Of a stretch of 64,000 nucleotides of DNA, positions 10,947 to 23,335 are shown piece by piece. The notes beneath the pieces are model-generated. The model was not told the DNA's origin and did not search any database. It saw only the letters and a program-made list of their open reading frames with translations. Source of the DNA: Xiphydria camelus (taxonomy: Eukaryota; Arthropoda; Insecta; Hymenoptera; Xiphydriidae); the NCBI GenBank assembly GCA_963678675.1, contig OY783191.1, forward strand, positions 23,559,368 to 23,623,367, read 5' to 3'. Made by a program: the position numbers and the translations under genes. Every line of letters begins with the position of its first letter. Positions within the stretch are counted from its first letter, which is position 1.

Positions 10947-13518
10947 ACTTGTGCATATGGTTACTACTTATATAGCAGAATTAAACAGCCTGACGACGCA
11001 CTCCTTTTGAAAGTTCAAAAGGAAGTCACATCATGCATTTAAGTGATTCGCTACAACTAGTGTACTTTTAGGAAACTTTTATTACCTACTTATATATTAG
11101 TCTTCAACTAGTTTACTATAAGTGATACTTATTCGGACGTTGAGAGGAGAGATCTAGGCAAGATTTCAAAGTACACTTCTTGATCACAATATGGAAACTA
11201 GTTGTGCTACCTGGGTACCAAACCTATTTTGATAAAATTTGGAAGAGAGGTCGCTTGAAATCCGGGAGACGACATAATGTATGTGATGTCTTCATAAAGT
11301 CAGTATGACAAATTCTCTGAGATGACATTCAATGAAACTCAGCAAGAGACATCAGCAGTCTGCGGTTGGATGAGGAAATGCATATCCCCCATTGATGTCT
11401 AACATTGATACCCGTACATGAAAAAAAAACATAGTAATTCAAATTCCATGTGGATGAGTTCGCGGGTAACAGCTGGTACGTAATAAAGGTGATCTGATAA
11501 TTAATACCCCACTTCGTTTAATAGAAAAATTATTCACACATCTTCTCATATGATATAAACAGCTAATGAAACGTTTAGAAATAATTTACGTTCAACTACA
11601 TTTCTTCGAAACTCTATACAACATTTCTTTCATCGGAATGACCTTGTCATAATTAAGTGCTAATAAAACGAATTTATAATTCATGAAACTCATCCGAATT
11701 ATCATGCGTTCATTGTCTACTCGTATTAGAAGAAGGAAGGAATGTATAATAATTCAGAATATAGTTCTTATTTGGAATACCTATATACCAGTTAACCTAT
11801 TAACTTCATCTAATTCGAAATAATACATATCAGTATACCTAGACTAACTGAATAGAATACAACATACTTCTTTGTGGCAGAAAATAGGTAGTAAAATAGT
11901 TTAATTTATACATAGTTATTTTAGATTATCAGCCGTATTCCAAATTATCTTCATTTCCTTTAATAAGAACAGCCCTACGCCACGTGATCCCGATAGTCAA
12001 CAGTCCTTCAAGGCTGCTGGAAGGCTGCTTGGCGCAAAGCTGCTCCTTATAAGCACGCAACTCAACTTACTCTGATGTGTGTTCTGGGGAATATGTATTT
12101 GATATACCACTGACAGAAGAACGATACAACATAGAGCTACGCAAATATTACTTTCTCGTATGTATATCACCATAAGTACGGGCAACGAGGTCTGAAGACT
12201 GTTCTCTCAGGGCCCTTCCTCCCTTCAGACGTCCATCGATTTTAATCCTCTTCAGACGAAACTCTATCCTCTCCCGTACCGCTTGCATCTTCTATTAACC
12301 AGACGCATCGTCATAGTTGCACCAACTTGAATGTAAAATTTCACGTCACGAACGATCGCAAGTGTACAGCATCGAGCGGATAAATAATTGTTCATGGCCG
12401 TCAACAAAATAGCGATCGATGTGATGAGAGAAGGAAGGGCAATGAATGCACCATGGGGTATGGAGACTTCATAAGCTGCTTACATTTTGAATAAAGCCAG
12501 GCCATCAAGGCTGCCTTACTAAAGCTCGCGAAACTTGCACGCACGCGTTCCACGGTACACTCTCTCGGATTATTAATACGTATCGTGTCAGATATTCCAA
12601 TAATTCGCTCATTAAGTTAGGTTTGCCCAGCAGTTACGAAAACAAATTTTCAATCTATAGCTACCGGGTAATGTTCAGTCAAATTATATATGATTATGCA
12701 TATGGTTTTTGCCGTTTTTCTTTTGTGTGGACTCTTTTCGATGATAGCTAAGAACGCAGTTAGTCGGTATGGATGCGTTTCATGACGTCGATGCAGCCAA
12801 GCTCGCTTTGCTTGAATAGTTCATTATCAATTATTTGGGGAACGAGACGAACGGATAGTTTCTCACGGTACACACTTTATGTGAGATATACTCATTAAAT
12901 CTTTGCTGCACGTGTGAAATTAAGAAGTTCCCTGTTAACGAAGTGGCCTCCCGGGAAAAAAAGGTTATATATAATCAAATATTACTACCGTGGATTTGCT
13001 TTCACTTATTTGTATTCCGCTATTAATTAATCATATTATTATTACTTATACAGAATTTTTTTTAATCGTATGTAATAATTAAATATTTTTTTTAAAGTTT
13101 TCGATTCCAGTTCATTTGAATTTCAATTTCATGTAAATTAAGAGCTGCATCGCGTGAAGTAAATACGGGGGCACGGCGATATATCTCGTACTCAGTCGTA
13201 AGATAGGTACCTATTGTGTTTCAAATTCCGTTATTCGGGCTCCACCGTTCGGCTCCTTCCGTAACCATTCGAGCGTACGGGTTTGGCACGCAGGGCCGCT
13301 TCTAGATAATGAGAAGCCTTCCTGCTTAGCGCCCCTTTCTAGAGAAGGTATGAGGCCTTTTGGCGCCCTATGGCTAGTGCGCCTTCGTGCGCGCGAGGGG
13401 TAGCTTTCGCCATGCACCTAACCTCAATTAGCGTCGTTCGATGTGAATCGATTAGCTATTGGTAGTACATTATTGTGTCGCGATTATTGTCATCTACAGT
13501 GCTAATGGTGTTAGAAAA
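10947..13518. other. Intergenic, little recognised
   Basis: 11203-11211 matches the end of the element family at 373-1358 (ctacctggg followed by TA), without a partner end. Otherwise I see no open frame with splice sites, no tandem repeat and no long inverted repeat. 13210-13420 is GC-richer but not convincingly coding. Confidence 0.45.
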
Positions 13519-13675
13519 ATGTTCCTCACCAATTGTGATGCGGATGGTTCGTATAGCATCGTAGAAGATGCAGAGGTCATTTACGACGAAACGCAGCCAC
13601 CGAAAAATGGTGAGAAAAGGTGTACTTTTTTTTCACAAAATGTGAAGTACGAAGGAACAGTAATCGTGCGTTCAG
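13519..13675 (+). CDS. First coding exon candidate, unidentified gene
   Basis: ATG at 13519 (MFLTNCDADGSYSIV...) opens 52 codons ending ...EGTVIVRS with a donor G|gtaaac at 13676. The reading 'DGSYSIVEDAEV' followed by a short strand-turn-strand pattern resembles the N-terminal segment of insect BEN or DUF4806-type nuclear proteins, but this is only an impression. Codons before the ATG are open to 13459 and a CAG acceptor precedes (ctacag at 13494-13499), so it could be an internal exon. A MITE and an acidic exon candidate follow; the phases do not fit directly, so an exon or the link was lost. Confidence 0.35.
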
Positions 13676-13775
13676 GTAAACTTTTATACAATTCTTTATG
13701 TAAACTGATAAACTCCTTCGCAATAATGCACGTGATAAACGGCTGAATGCTACGTAGTATGTATGTTGCAAGCAT

Positions 13776-14165
13776 ATTGTGATACTACCGAAATCATGAA
13801 GAACCTGACAATTTGACTGATAATTTTAGTCGTATTATAATACCTACGCCTGCTTTTTCCTAGGCAAATAGCTTTTGTGGCTTCGCTCGCTTCGCCGATT
13901 CTAACCTAACCTAAACTAATCTAATACATTAAAATGTAAATAAATTAGATTCGGTAAGGTTAGATTACGTTAGATTAGGCTAGAATCGGCAGAGCGAGCG
14001 ATAATCTTACCTTACCGAATCTAATTTATTTATATTTTAATGTGTTAGATTAGGTTAGGTTAGGTTAGAGTCGGTGGAGCGAGCGAAGCGAGCGAATCCA
14101 CAATAATACGCTTAAAATTTTCAGTCACATTGTCAGATTCTTCATGATTTTGGAAGTATTACAAT
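13776..14165. mobile_element. 390-bp foldback MITE with TTAGG-like runs
   Basis: Arms start ATTGTGATACTACCGAAATC and close with the complement at 14165. An inner inverted repeat contains 'cctaacctaaac' and 'ttaggttaggttaggttag'. The TTAGG runs match the insect telomere repeat, but this is inside a MITE and only four units long. A short 'cctaggcgtattat' duplication follows at 14170-14203. Confidence 0.7.
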
Positions 14166-14232
14166 ACGCCTAGGCGTATTATAAAAGCCTAGGCGTATTA
14201 TATAATACGACTGATATTACAAAACCGAGAAG

Positions 14233-14461
14233 ATAACAATTACAAATGAAGATGACTTTTCCACTACGACAGAGACGAGTGAGTCTAACAAGGAAGCCGT
14301 GGAGGAAGATGACGCCACAAAAATTGATAACTTTTTTGGCTATGAAGATCAAGAAAATAAAAAGACTACCGATCCTATCAAGAAAGAAAGAGAAGATAAA
14401 GATGACGCTGAAATACAAGTAGATGAGACGGATGACCAAATGTTTGGGAAAAATTGGACGG
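14233..14461 (+). CDS. Acidic exon candidate, same gene as 13519?
   Basis: Open frame from about 14230 to a good donor (ACGG|gtgaga at 14462). It encodes an acidic, low-complexity stretch (TNEDDFSTTTETSES ... IKKEREDKDDAEIQVDETDD) ending FGKNWTG. Such linkers are usual in nuclear or transposon-derived proteins. A possible next exon starts after ttttcttag near 14999 but stops after about 15 codons. The upstream acceptor phase (0) does not match the donor at 13675 (phase 1). Confidence 0.3.
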
Positions 14462-15279
14462 GTGAGAAAGTTAGTTGTATTTGAATAACTAATTTAATGC
14501 AATACTTTTCCCAAGTATTTATATATCCATTATTTTTTTTATGTGTATTATCCATATAATTTCGGTGGAATAATGTACCAGACGATAATGGTAAACGTCA
14601 CTATTACTGATTAAAGCTCCCAAATATCTTACGATTATTATTCATTTACTAAATATTATTTGACTAGATTGCGTTAATTCTACTTTTTGTTTAGATATAT
14701 GTATAGAGATTTAAATCCCTGAAAGTTTTTTAGTGTCAATCAAAAAACATTTTTTCGTTTTGTGTACACCCTCTTGCTTATTTTCAAAAAAAAAGTATTT
14801 TTTTAGTTTTCTATAATAATATTTATTTAATTAAGAAAAATTCTGTTCACGTAAGATTTAACTTTTCACGTTTCGTACAAATCGAAATCAAATAACATAC
14901 ATATATGTATGTGTAAGTAAATCGATATGTCTTGTACCAAAATATTGAATAGATAATTTAATACTGTAATAACAAATTAATTTTTATTTTTTCTTAGATC
15001 TCAAAAAGAATTGTATACCATCATATATATCTAATTATACCTGATGCATCAAATATAATTAGATCCGAACGACTACGAAAAAATTCTGATATACACAGAA
15101 AGAAGATTACGGTTGGTAAGATTCTCATACTTGATATAGCAATTTTGATGTATTGCATGCGCATTTCGAGTGTAAGAGTCATACGTATAAATCTAACACT
15201 CAAGTGTCCAATACATGGAAATTGCTATACGAAGTATGAGAACAGGAATCGTAATCTTTTCTCCATGTAAAACCATATA

Positions 15280-15495
15280 CAAGGTGGACCAGGTTAAACG
15301 TCATTTTTTTTGATATGTGAGAATTGATGTGATGTGATTTGATTGATGATGAGAAAACCATTTTTTTTTCGAAACTTTGACACCCTGTATCTTTGTTAGG
15401 AAACATTTTTGAAAAAAATTTTCTTATGAAAGTCTACTTTTTTGTTGTTGTTCTATCACATATAAAAAAAATGACGTTTAACCTGGTCCACCCTG
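15280..15495. mobile_element. 216-bp MITE, 'cagggtggaccagg' family
   Basis: Ends CAAGGTGGACCAGGTTAAAC and the complement at 15495, with TA at 15278-15279 and 15496-15497. It is a short internal-deletion relative of 1535-2741. Confidence 0.8.
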
Positions 15496-15618
15496 TATAT
15501 AAAATTATATAGAATAAATCAGATATAATCAGATCCCAAAATTATTGACGCGATCTAGTCATATATAACCATATATGATTATACATAACAATATATGATC
15601 ATATTATATGATATTATA

Positions 15619-16266
15619 TAGGGTGAGTCACCAGTTAATGCCACCTAAAATAACTCCGAAAGTATAATAGTAGTAGAAAAGTTTTTGAAACAAAAGTTAC
15701 ATAGGACAACGGGGGCTATTATGATGTTAGTTTTTTGTTGCTAGGTTTTTGTCGCTTCAGAGATTTGAAGGTCAACTTTGTTTTTTTACTTAGGATGCTA
15801 CATTTTAGTACTTATTTTCTAATAGCGGCTATCGTGACGAATCCAATGATGCAACATTAAGATCTTTGAAGGTCAACGAAGGTCAAAAATTTAAAATGAA
15901 CTTACGTTTACGGAAGGTGTTCGAAGTGATACCAATGGTCATCACTTTGAACACCTTCCGTAAATGTAAGTTCATTTGAACTTTTTGACCTTTGTTGACC
16001 TTCGTTTATCTTCAAAGACCTTAATGTTGCATATCATTGGATTCGTCTCGATAGCCGCTATCAGAAAATAAGTACCAAAATATAGCATCCTAAATAAAAA
16101 AAAACAAAGTTGACCTTCAAATCTCTGAAACGACAAAAACCTATCAACAAAAAACTAACATCGTAATAGCCTCCGTTGTCCCATGCAATTTTTGTTTCAA
16201 AAACTTTTTTACTACTATTATACTTTCGGAGTTATTTTAGGTGGCAATAACTGGTGACTCACCCTG
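15619..16266. mobile_element. 648-bp near-perfect hairpin MITE
   Basis: TAGGGTGAGTCACCAGTTA on the left, complement of CAGGGTGAGTCACCAGTTA on the right, TA on both sides. The arms run about 320 bp each and meet at 'cggaaggtgttcgaagtgat' near 15920-15960 with almost no loop. No coding capacity. Direct ends of Tc1/mariner type are inferred from TA and the CAGGGTG start. Confidence 0.85.
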
Positions 16267-16290
16267 TATATGACCATGTATTGTTATATA

Positions 16291-17525
16291 TGGGTGATTC
16301 TGCCAATATGATCATTATTCATGTAACCTATTTTTATTACAAAACACTATGTTTACTTGGTGTTTTCTTTTACAATAAATAACTTTATTAATTATTTAGA
16401 GAATATCCTAATATACAGATTTAAAATAAAAAAACCTCAATACTTTTTATCATCAAGTTTTCTCACGAAAAATCATTCCTCTGGGTTGTAACTCTCAACC
16501 TTATCGTATCTATAGTATAAGAAATAGCTATTATTAACATTAGAACAGTGAAATATATTTGATTTTCTCAAATAATTAGATATTTATAACTCTTCCCCCC
16601 GAAAAATAAGACAATAATATTGATGGCTCTCTAATAAAATAAGTCTAAATCTTGTAACCCACTTCGTCAATCATTCCTCTGGTCCGATGTAAATGATTTA
16701 ATGGTAATGTACTAGATGGCGCGGGTGGTCATAGTGAGCGGTATAGGACTATTTAGATGTCAGTCAATCTAAATTGAGTGATTGTTACTGCCTGATTCTA
16801 TTGTCCATTCTTATTATATGCATTTTGTGGTAAACTGATAGTGTCACAAGCGACCTAGTCATTCCTCTGGTAAGTATTATCAATATATTTTCAACTCGAA
16901 AGTCTCACTGCAATTAATATAATGTAAACTAGTGATTCTCTACTCAAACCCTATATTTGAGGTTAAGAAAACATTTAATCGCTGCATATAGTTTTAAAAA
17001 TCGCCAAAATTATCATTCCTCTGGCTTTATGCGATCCCGAGGAATGACGAATCTGCCAGAGGAATGGTACGAAGATATTTTTTGACTTCTATTAAGTTAT
17101 TCTGCTTTTTTATCAGGTTTATTTATATAACTAACAAAAACACGTTATTTAAAAAACTAAATGCTTAAAATTAATAAATATCATGGGCACTTTACTAACT
17201 TGTGAAACACTGATAAGAAAACAGCGTAATAACGGGTTACTACGTATTGCCTACAATTAAATATTAGTTATTATTGCCTGCAATACATTATTAGTTAGCA
17301 AAATGTGTGCGTCATTCCTCTTCCATCTTGATATCATTCCTCTGGCAGTACCATTTCTTACCAAGGCGATAAATGCAATAAAACTGAAAAATCAGTTTGA
17401 TCTTTGAATAATTATAATAACTCAGTCATAACCTAAACCAGTTCAATTTTATATGCAAAAATTAAACAACCTTTTTAAAAAAAATTTGTTACTCAGCAAA
17501 ATGATCATTTTCGGAGAACCACCCA
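16291..17525. mobile_element. TIR element carrying eight copies of a 'tcattcctctgg' motif
   Basis: Ends TGGGTGATTCTGCCAATATG and, inward from the right, TGGGTGGTTCTCCGAAAATG, flanked by TA. Inside, the 13-mer ATCATTCCTCTGG or a close variant occurs at 16472, 16670, 16858, 17012, 17311 (short form) and 17333, and inverted at 17039 (short) and 17055. The spacing is irregular (about 190, 190, 150, then clustered). No open frame of note. The motif copies may be transposase or host-protein binding sites. Confidence 0.7.
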
Positions 17526-17596
17526 TATAATTATATATGGTTATACATGATTAGATCGTTCCAATTTTTGGATCTGATTATATCTCATTAATTATA

Positions 17597-18461
17597 CAGG
17601 GTGACATTTTGAAAACTTGCCACCCCAATATCTTAGAAAGTTACAGAGATTTTCTAAAAAAAATACGGTTTCGGCAGTGGAGAGGGGGAACCAAAATGAC
17701 ATAATCGGAGACGTAGCCCCTCCAACCCCCTTAGGGGTAGCCCCCCCAACTTTGTAATCTTAAATAGCAACCCCCCATGTGTGATACAGCGTTGGAAAGC
17801 TCTTTAAAAATGCTTTACATCAACACCAAAATTTGCTACCTTTCGATGAGTAGTTTTTGCGCAAATCGAGAAAGAAACTGCTAGAAGTAAGTTGTCAATT
17901 TATTTATTAAAGGTCACACAATTACGTTATAATAAATTTTCGAAATGATTTCCATTGATTTTTCGGACTTTTTCAAATGTTCTTGAAATTTTGCGACATT
18001 CTTGCATAATTCTCTGTTTCAGTTGATTAATGCTTGCTGGTTGAGTTTGAAAAACAATAGATTTCAGATGTCCGCATAAGAAGAAATCGCAGGGAGTAAG
18101 ATCAGATAATGGAAATCACTTCGAAAAATTATTGTAACATAATTGACCTTTAATAAATAAATTGACAAAGCTTACTTCTGGCAGTTTCTTTCTCGAAAAC
18201 TACTCATCGAAAGGTACCAAAATTTGGTGTTGCTGTAAAGCATTTTTAAAGAGCTTTCCAACGCTTATCACACATGGGGAGTTGCTATTTAAGATTACAA
18301 AGTTGGGGGGGCTACCCCTAAGGGGGTTGGAGTGGGTGCGTCTCCGATTATGTCATTTTGGTTCCTCCTCTCCACTGCCGAAACCGTATTTTTGTTTTTT
18401 AGAAAATCTCTGTCACTTTCTGAGATATTGGGGTGGCAAGTTTTCAAAATGTCACCCTCTG
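17597..18461. mobile_element. Mariner-type element with a transposase remnant
   Basis: Ends CAGGGTGACATTTTGAAAAC and, inward from the right, CAGAGGGTGACATTTTGAAA, TA on both sides. The long TIRs (about 290 bp) flank a remnant of transposase at 17927-18114. Most of the gene has been deleted. Confidence 0.8.
17927..18114 (-). pseudogene. C-terminal remnant of an IS630/mariner-type transposase
   Basis: Minus-strand frame reads PLSDLTPCDFFLCGHLKS... and runs through HFENLL to a stop at 17927-17929. 'DLTPCDFFLxGHLK' is the region around the third catalytic Asp in insect DDE_3 transposases. About 62 codons remain of an expected 350 or so; the other two catalytic residues are gone, so it cannot be active. 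Confidence 0.7.
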
Positions 18462-18479
18462 TACATATATAATTATATA

Positions 18480-19075
18480 TGAATTTTCCCGGGCTGTTAA
18501 GAGGCCACCAGACTAATTTCAATTGGTAACGTGATAGAATTGTCGAGTAAGCTGATATTAGAACCTAAAAACGCTCTGAATGAAATTTTTATTACGAATA
18601 ATAATGAAGACTCGATTATTTATAGTTAAGCAATTATAGTAATTCTTATTTAAAAGTTTGATAAGCATATAGCTATAAATTCAATAGAATACCTCCCGTT
18701 TGGATATTCGGTTAGGAATTCAGTAGTTAGGCAATTATTACATAATACACTGGGAGCTCTCTTACAATTAGTGCCGGACACTTAAGGTTTTTATTTGATA
18801 AAAAAACAATTTAAATGGTTTTTTGAAAATTGTATAACTTTTATATAGAAGTACCTATAGTATATAATACGTGTAAAATTAATGAGTCAAATAAATATTT
18901 TAATATTTTTCCGACTTGGAAAGCGACAATAAGCACGCTTAGTTTTTCAGCTTTGAAAATATTGGCACCTAGTACCGCACAAAAAATGCACTGTAATCTG
19001 ACAAAGTTAAAATTTGTGACATCTGTCACGAATATAATTATCACAAGCCCACAAAAGTATTTTTTTTCTAAATTT
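18480..19075. other. Intergenic
   Basis: No gene seen. 18660-18735 resembles 20975-21050 ('aaattcaatagaatacctcc' against 'aaattcagtataatatttcc'), a weak dispersed repeat. Confidence 0.35.
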
Positions 19076-19990
19076 CGAATCGGACCAGGTGATTCTTGTA
19101 GATTGATGTTAACTAAAAACCCATCTGACTCAAATTTGCGTACCGCGTCAGGATTTCGAGATACTTAAGGTTAAATGTACGAAAACGGGCGATTTTGACC
19201 ATATTCATGGCTTCATTACAATGAAAGTAAACATTTTTTCTTAATCGCACTTACAGCACTTGAATGTGTTGTTTTTGAACTTTTCAATACGTTACTTGAT
19301 TGTTTCTAAACGATTTTATGAAGCCAAATTTCAGTACGACAAATCTATTGTTCAGGTTCATCGCGCCACGCATCGTGCATACATGAACTGAAACTTTCTA
19401 TCAGTGTCCCAAGAACTATGACGTACATCTTCTATAATTTCGATGGAAAGTCACATTCTATAAAGATTAGTATTAAAAAAAGTATGGAAGTAGAGGAAGA
19501 AAGTGCAATTAATTGGGCGGTGCCCAATGCCTTTAATTACACGTCTACATGCGCGTAGTAGTATATATATATATTACTATGGCATACACAAAGAAATTTA
19601 TAACCCTTAATCTCTATAACTTAGCTAAAAAATTGGCTTTTATACACTCAGGTAACAAGCTAGTAAGTGGAGTGTGGCACTCGAAGCAACACTTTCATAA
19701 TTGCATTTAGGCGCGTAGCGCGGTGGACTTACACGATCGACTTGTCGTACTGAAACTTAGCTTTATGCAATCGTTTAGAAACAATCAAGTAATAGACTGG
19801 AAAATTGAAAAACGACACTTTTAAATGCTGTAAGTGCAATTAAGAAAAATTTTTAGTTTCATTGTAATAGAGCCGTGAATATGGCCAAAATCGCCCGTTT
19901 TCGTATATTTAACGATTCGTCGTATATTTAACGTCAGATTCGTTTTTAACGCAGATAAATCTATAAGAATCACCTGATCCAGTTCGAGAT
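19076..19990. mobile_element. TIR element with ~280-bp arms
   Basis: Left arm about 19076-19370 and right arm about 19715-19990 are inverted copies (for example 'cgaaaacgggcgattttgac' and its complement). The 340-bp centre is unique. Exact ends and target duplication were not resolved. Confidence 0.6.
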
Positions 19991-20343
19991 ACAAAATCAC
20001 TGTGGTCCTTTGTTATCAGCACACCCTAGGATGTCATCGCAGGCATCATATGCCTACTCATAATAGATACGATACTGGATTAAGAGCCTCGACTGAGGCT
20101 CACGTCAAGGACCAAGAAAAGCAATGCGCCAGCTACGAGGCTTGAGAGAGGCTATATTTACTCTGCGTATAGTTCGTACCTGTAATGAAGTCCTTATTTC
20201 TCAGTAACTAAAGCATTTCGAATTACGAAAGTAATATCATATTATAATCTGGGGCTGGCACTTTCAATCGAACCTACGTAGAATCAAATCAATGAACCTA
20301 TTCGAGAGATATATCTTCAAAGATGAGCGTTGCTAATCTTTAA

Positions 20344-20970
20344 CCCTCACCGGTGCCAAACTTTTGTGTACCATATCGGTTCCATTTGTATATGCTCGTA
20401 TACATTGTAAAAAACTGATAAAAATTGTAGATAGAATGAAAATACTTTTTTTTGTTTTGTTTGTTTGCAATCTTTATTGTATAAAAAAACAGATTTGATA
20501 CAGATCCAGAATATTCTCCCGCGCTCCCCCGCATTCTGTGTCAGGGGCCCCTTTCTCGAGTCACTCGCAAGAGAAACGTATAGCAAATAGACCAGTCCGT
20601 AACCCCACTTGATCCTGATTGGTCTATTCGCTAAGATGCATATGCGTGACTTTGCGAGTGGCTCCAGAAAGGGGTCCCAGTCGCTATCGCGTGTAAAGGG
20701 CCCCAATACATGACAAGGAATAATAGTACACAGAAAAAACATAGGTTTTCTAGGCTTGTATATGTGCGTATACAATAAGAACCGATTAGGGATTTTCTCC
20801 ATTGCGGCTATTCTGAGAACTAGCGCCATCTAATGAACATGGTGTTTTGGTTATCTCTGCAAATAAAGCTATTTTTAAAATTTCCATACAAATCGGTTAA
20901 CTTTTTCCATAGCTTTGGTTAAAGAATGGAATAGATTTGTATACCCGCGTATACAAAGGACCGGTGAGGG
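20344..20970. mobile_element. piggyBac-like element, 627 bp
   Basis: TTAA at 20340-20343 and 20971-20974; TIR CCCTCACCGGT. An inner repeat 'gtatatgctcgtatac' and 'tacccgcgtatac' lies next to each end. The inside contains a second inverted pair near 20540-20700 ('gaaaggggtcc' / 'ggggcccctttc'). No transposase. Confidence 0.75.
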
Positions 20971-21054
20971 TTAAAAATTAATAAACATATAACTACAAAT
21001 TCAGTATAATATTTCCCTTATAGAAATTTGGCTAAAAATTCAGTAGGGTTTCTA

Positions 21055-21870
21055 TACCGCATGTCTTATGGCCAACCGCGCAGGTGAGCTGCGACCTGAA
21101 TTCTTGACTTCGGCAGTATTTATGGTACAGTTAGAGTGGGCTTCAGACCAGTGCTCTGCATAAGAACGAAAAGTGTCGACTGCTCTTCTAATAGCTGTCA
21201 ATTCGGGAGATCGGAGCGTTTCGTGTAACCTCAAAATCGTAAAGTTTTGAATTAGTAGTGAATAATTTGTAGAAGTGATGAGAAATAATCATAAATAATC
21301 TTCCGAATTGACACCTTAGGTATCGCTCACGCCACTTCGTAAAACTATTTCCTAGACTCGCGCGGTGCTAGCGCGGAAATAATTTCTGAAACAAATAGGC
21401 ATGAGGCGTGTAATTCGGTTGGACATCGAAAAAACCCGAATGATTGTTAACTCTCACTTCTGAACATTACTTACCATTTATTCAAAGATTCACGATTTCC
21501 AGCTTAGACTTTGATCTCCCGAATTGATAGCCATCGGGAGATCAGACGTTTCACACTTTTCGTAAGAACGCAGCGTAAGAGCGAAAAGCGTCGTCTGATT
21601 TCCCAATGGCTGTCAGTTCAGAAGATTATTTATGATTATTTCTCATCACTTCTACAAATTATTCACACTACTAATTCAAACTTTACGATTTTGAGGTTAC
21701 ATGAAACGCTTCGATCTCCCGAATTGACAGCTATTAGAAGAGCAGTCGACACTTTTCGTTCTTATGCAGCGCACTCGTCTGAAGCCCACTCTAACTGTAC
21801 CATAAATACTGCCGAAGTCAAGAATTCAGGTCGCAGCTCACCTGCGCGGTTGGCCATAGGACATGCGGTA
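21055..21870. mobile_element. Full-length foldback MITE, 'taccgcatgtc' family
   Basis: Ends TACCGCATGTCTTATGGCCA and complement, TA on both sides. The arms are over 250 bp, with further nested inverted repeats towards the centre (cgggagatc motifs). Truncated relatives are at 2744-3510 and 7293-7358. Non-coding, although the arms give spurious open frames of about 60-120 codons. Confidence 0.85.
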
Positions 21871-21872
21871 TA

Positions 21873-23335
21873 GAATCTTATAGGGATTAATCTGGAAATG
21901 TAACGCTTACATCATAGAATTCCTATCAGGAAAGTTAGAGCCATGTCTGGTCTCATTAGGGATCTTATCTGAAGTCCCCTGCTGTGGAGGTGGCGCTATT
22001 AATTCATGAAACATCTGCAAAATCCAGTCAGGGCCTGATAGGAATCTACTTAGGATATCGCTAATAGGAGATTGTAATACTCTCTCTAACATATTTCTAT
22101 ACGAATTATTATAAACTTAATTCGAATTACCGTAAATATATAACTATAAAAAGTCAAGTTCTTCATTGGTAAGCATAACTAAATATTTCTTTCAATGGTA
22201 CTCATTAAGCTACATTAGAAATTGAAGAACTAAGAAAGTAGTTAATTCGTCAGAGAATAAAAAATAAATATCAAACAAAGTATCTCGTTTGTCTTCATTA
22301 TTACCTGTTGATAGCGGAACGGTTCATGGGTGACTAGCTCTACTAATACCGTTCTATAATAAATAAGTCTCTCTATATACGGATAGATCGCCAATTTAAA
22401 GTGGCCACCGCAGAATTAATTAAATGCCAGCTCTCTCGCTTTTGTCGTTCCATCAACTCGAGAAATAAAAGTAAGAGAATAAAACGACATCGAAAGCAAC
22501 GGCATTTAAAGTTTAAACGGCTTGATTATGCGGAAAGGATTTTACAATGAGCCAACAAACGGAAGGCGGAGCGAGATTCGAATACTTTACGAAGATGTGT
22601 GCTTCAAACTTTGAAATCACTCCATTTAAAAAGGAGGTATTGAATCCCGAAGTATAGGAGAAAGTGAGATGAAATAGAATACTTTTTCGATGGTCCTTGG
22701 CGATTACCATTATAATGCCGGCTCGAGGTCGATTCGAGATTTTAATTTCATTTGACTTTTTGCTATTTTCCTCTCCCTTAAATTAGTAGTACGTATACGT
22801 GTTAACTTTTGCTTTGTATTTTTTTATTTAACGCTGTTAAATAATGGGTTTCTGTAGTGGCTAATTAGTACCTCTATAGATGAAATTATCCAAACATAAG
22901 TACACAGTTGGAAATTTCTTGTCCAAAGCGGGTTTATACCCATTTTTGTATGTTAATAGGTGAACCGATTCCAATAAAAAAATTAGAACTGTGTACCATC
23001 AAAGCACATTGATTTTGGATAAACTACTGAAGAGTTTCACCGTCAACAATATTCATATATTTAGCGAACACAGATAGAAATATAAATAATTTTTATTAAA
23101 ATAAAATTACTTCACATTTAGTATAGTAGCTTAGTATAAAATATTTAGTATGAACACATATCTCTATGTAAAACAAAACAATTGCTTCCGCGAAATCATA
23201 AATTGAATGTCATTTTCTTAGTCTGTTCCTAACCTTCTATTTTTAATCGATGTATGCTTGAATAGAAAGTGAAAATTTTTGGATGTAATATATCATATAA
23301 AACACTCTAGTGATAGAGTTTCCTTAAAGTTTGCT
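21873..23335. other. Intergenic and upstream region of the RIIAD1-like gene
   Basis: A minus-strand open frame at 21907-22092 (ISDILSRFLSGPDWILQ... then a Pro/Gln-rich end) looks somewhat protein-like, but I recognise no family and no splice sites. The rest shows no repeat or gene. 23200-23335 should hold the promoter and 5' UTR of the gene that starts at 23336. Confidence 0.35.

Noticed and set aside
14050..14075. Telomere (TTAGG)n
   Set aside because: Only about four units, inside the arm of a MITE; not a telomere or an obvious interstitial telomere.
20347..20829. Frame of 160 codons, minus strand
   Set aside because: Lies inside the piggyBac-like MITE, with no recognisable domain and no relation to piggyBac transposase.
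21511..21873. Frame of 120 codons
   Set aside because: Lies wholly in the arm of the foldback MITE 21055-21870; other copies give the same spurious frame.
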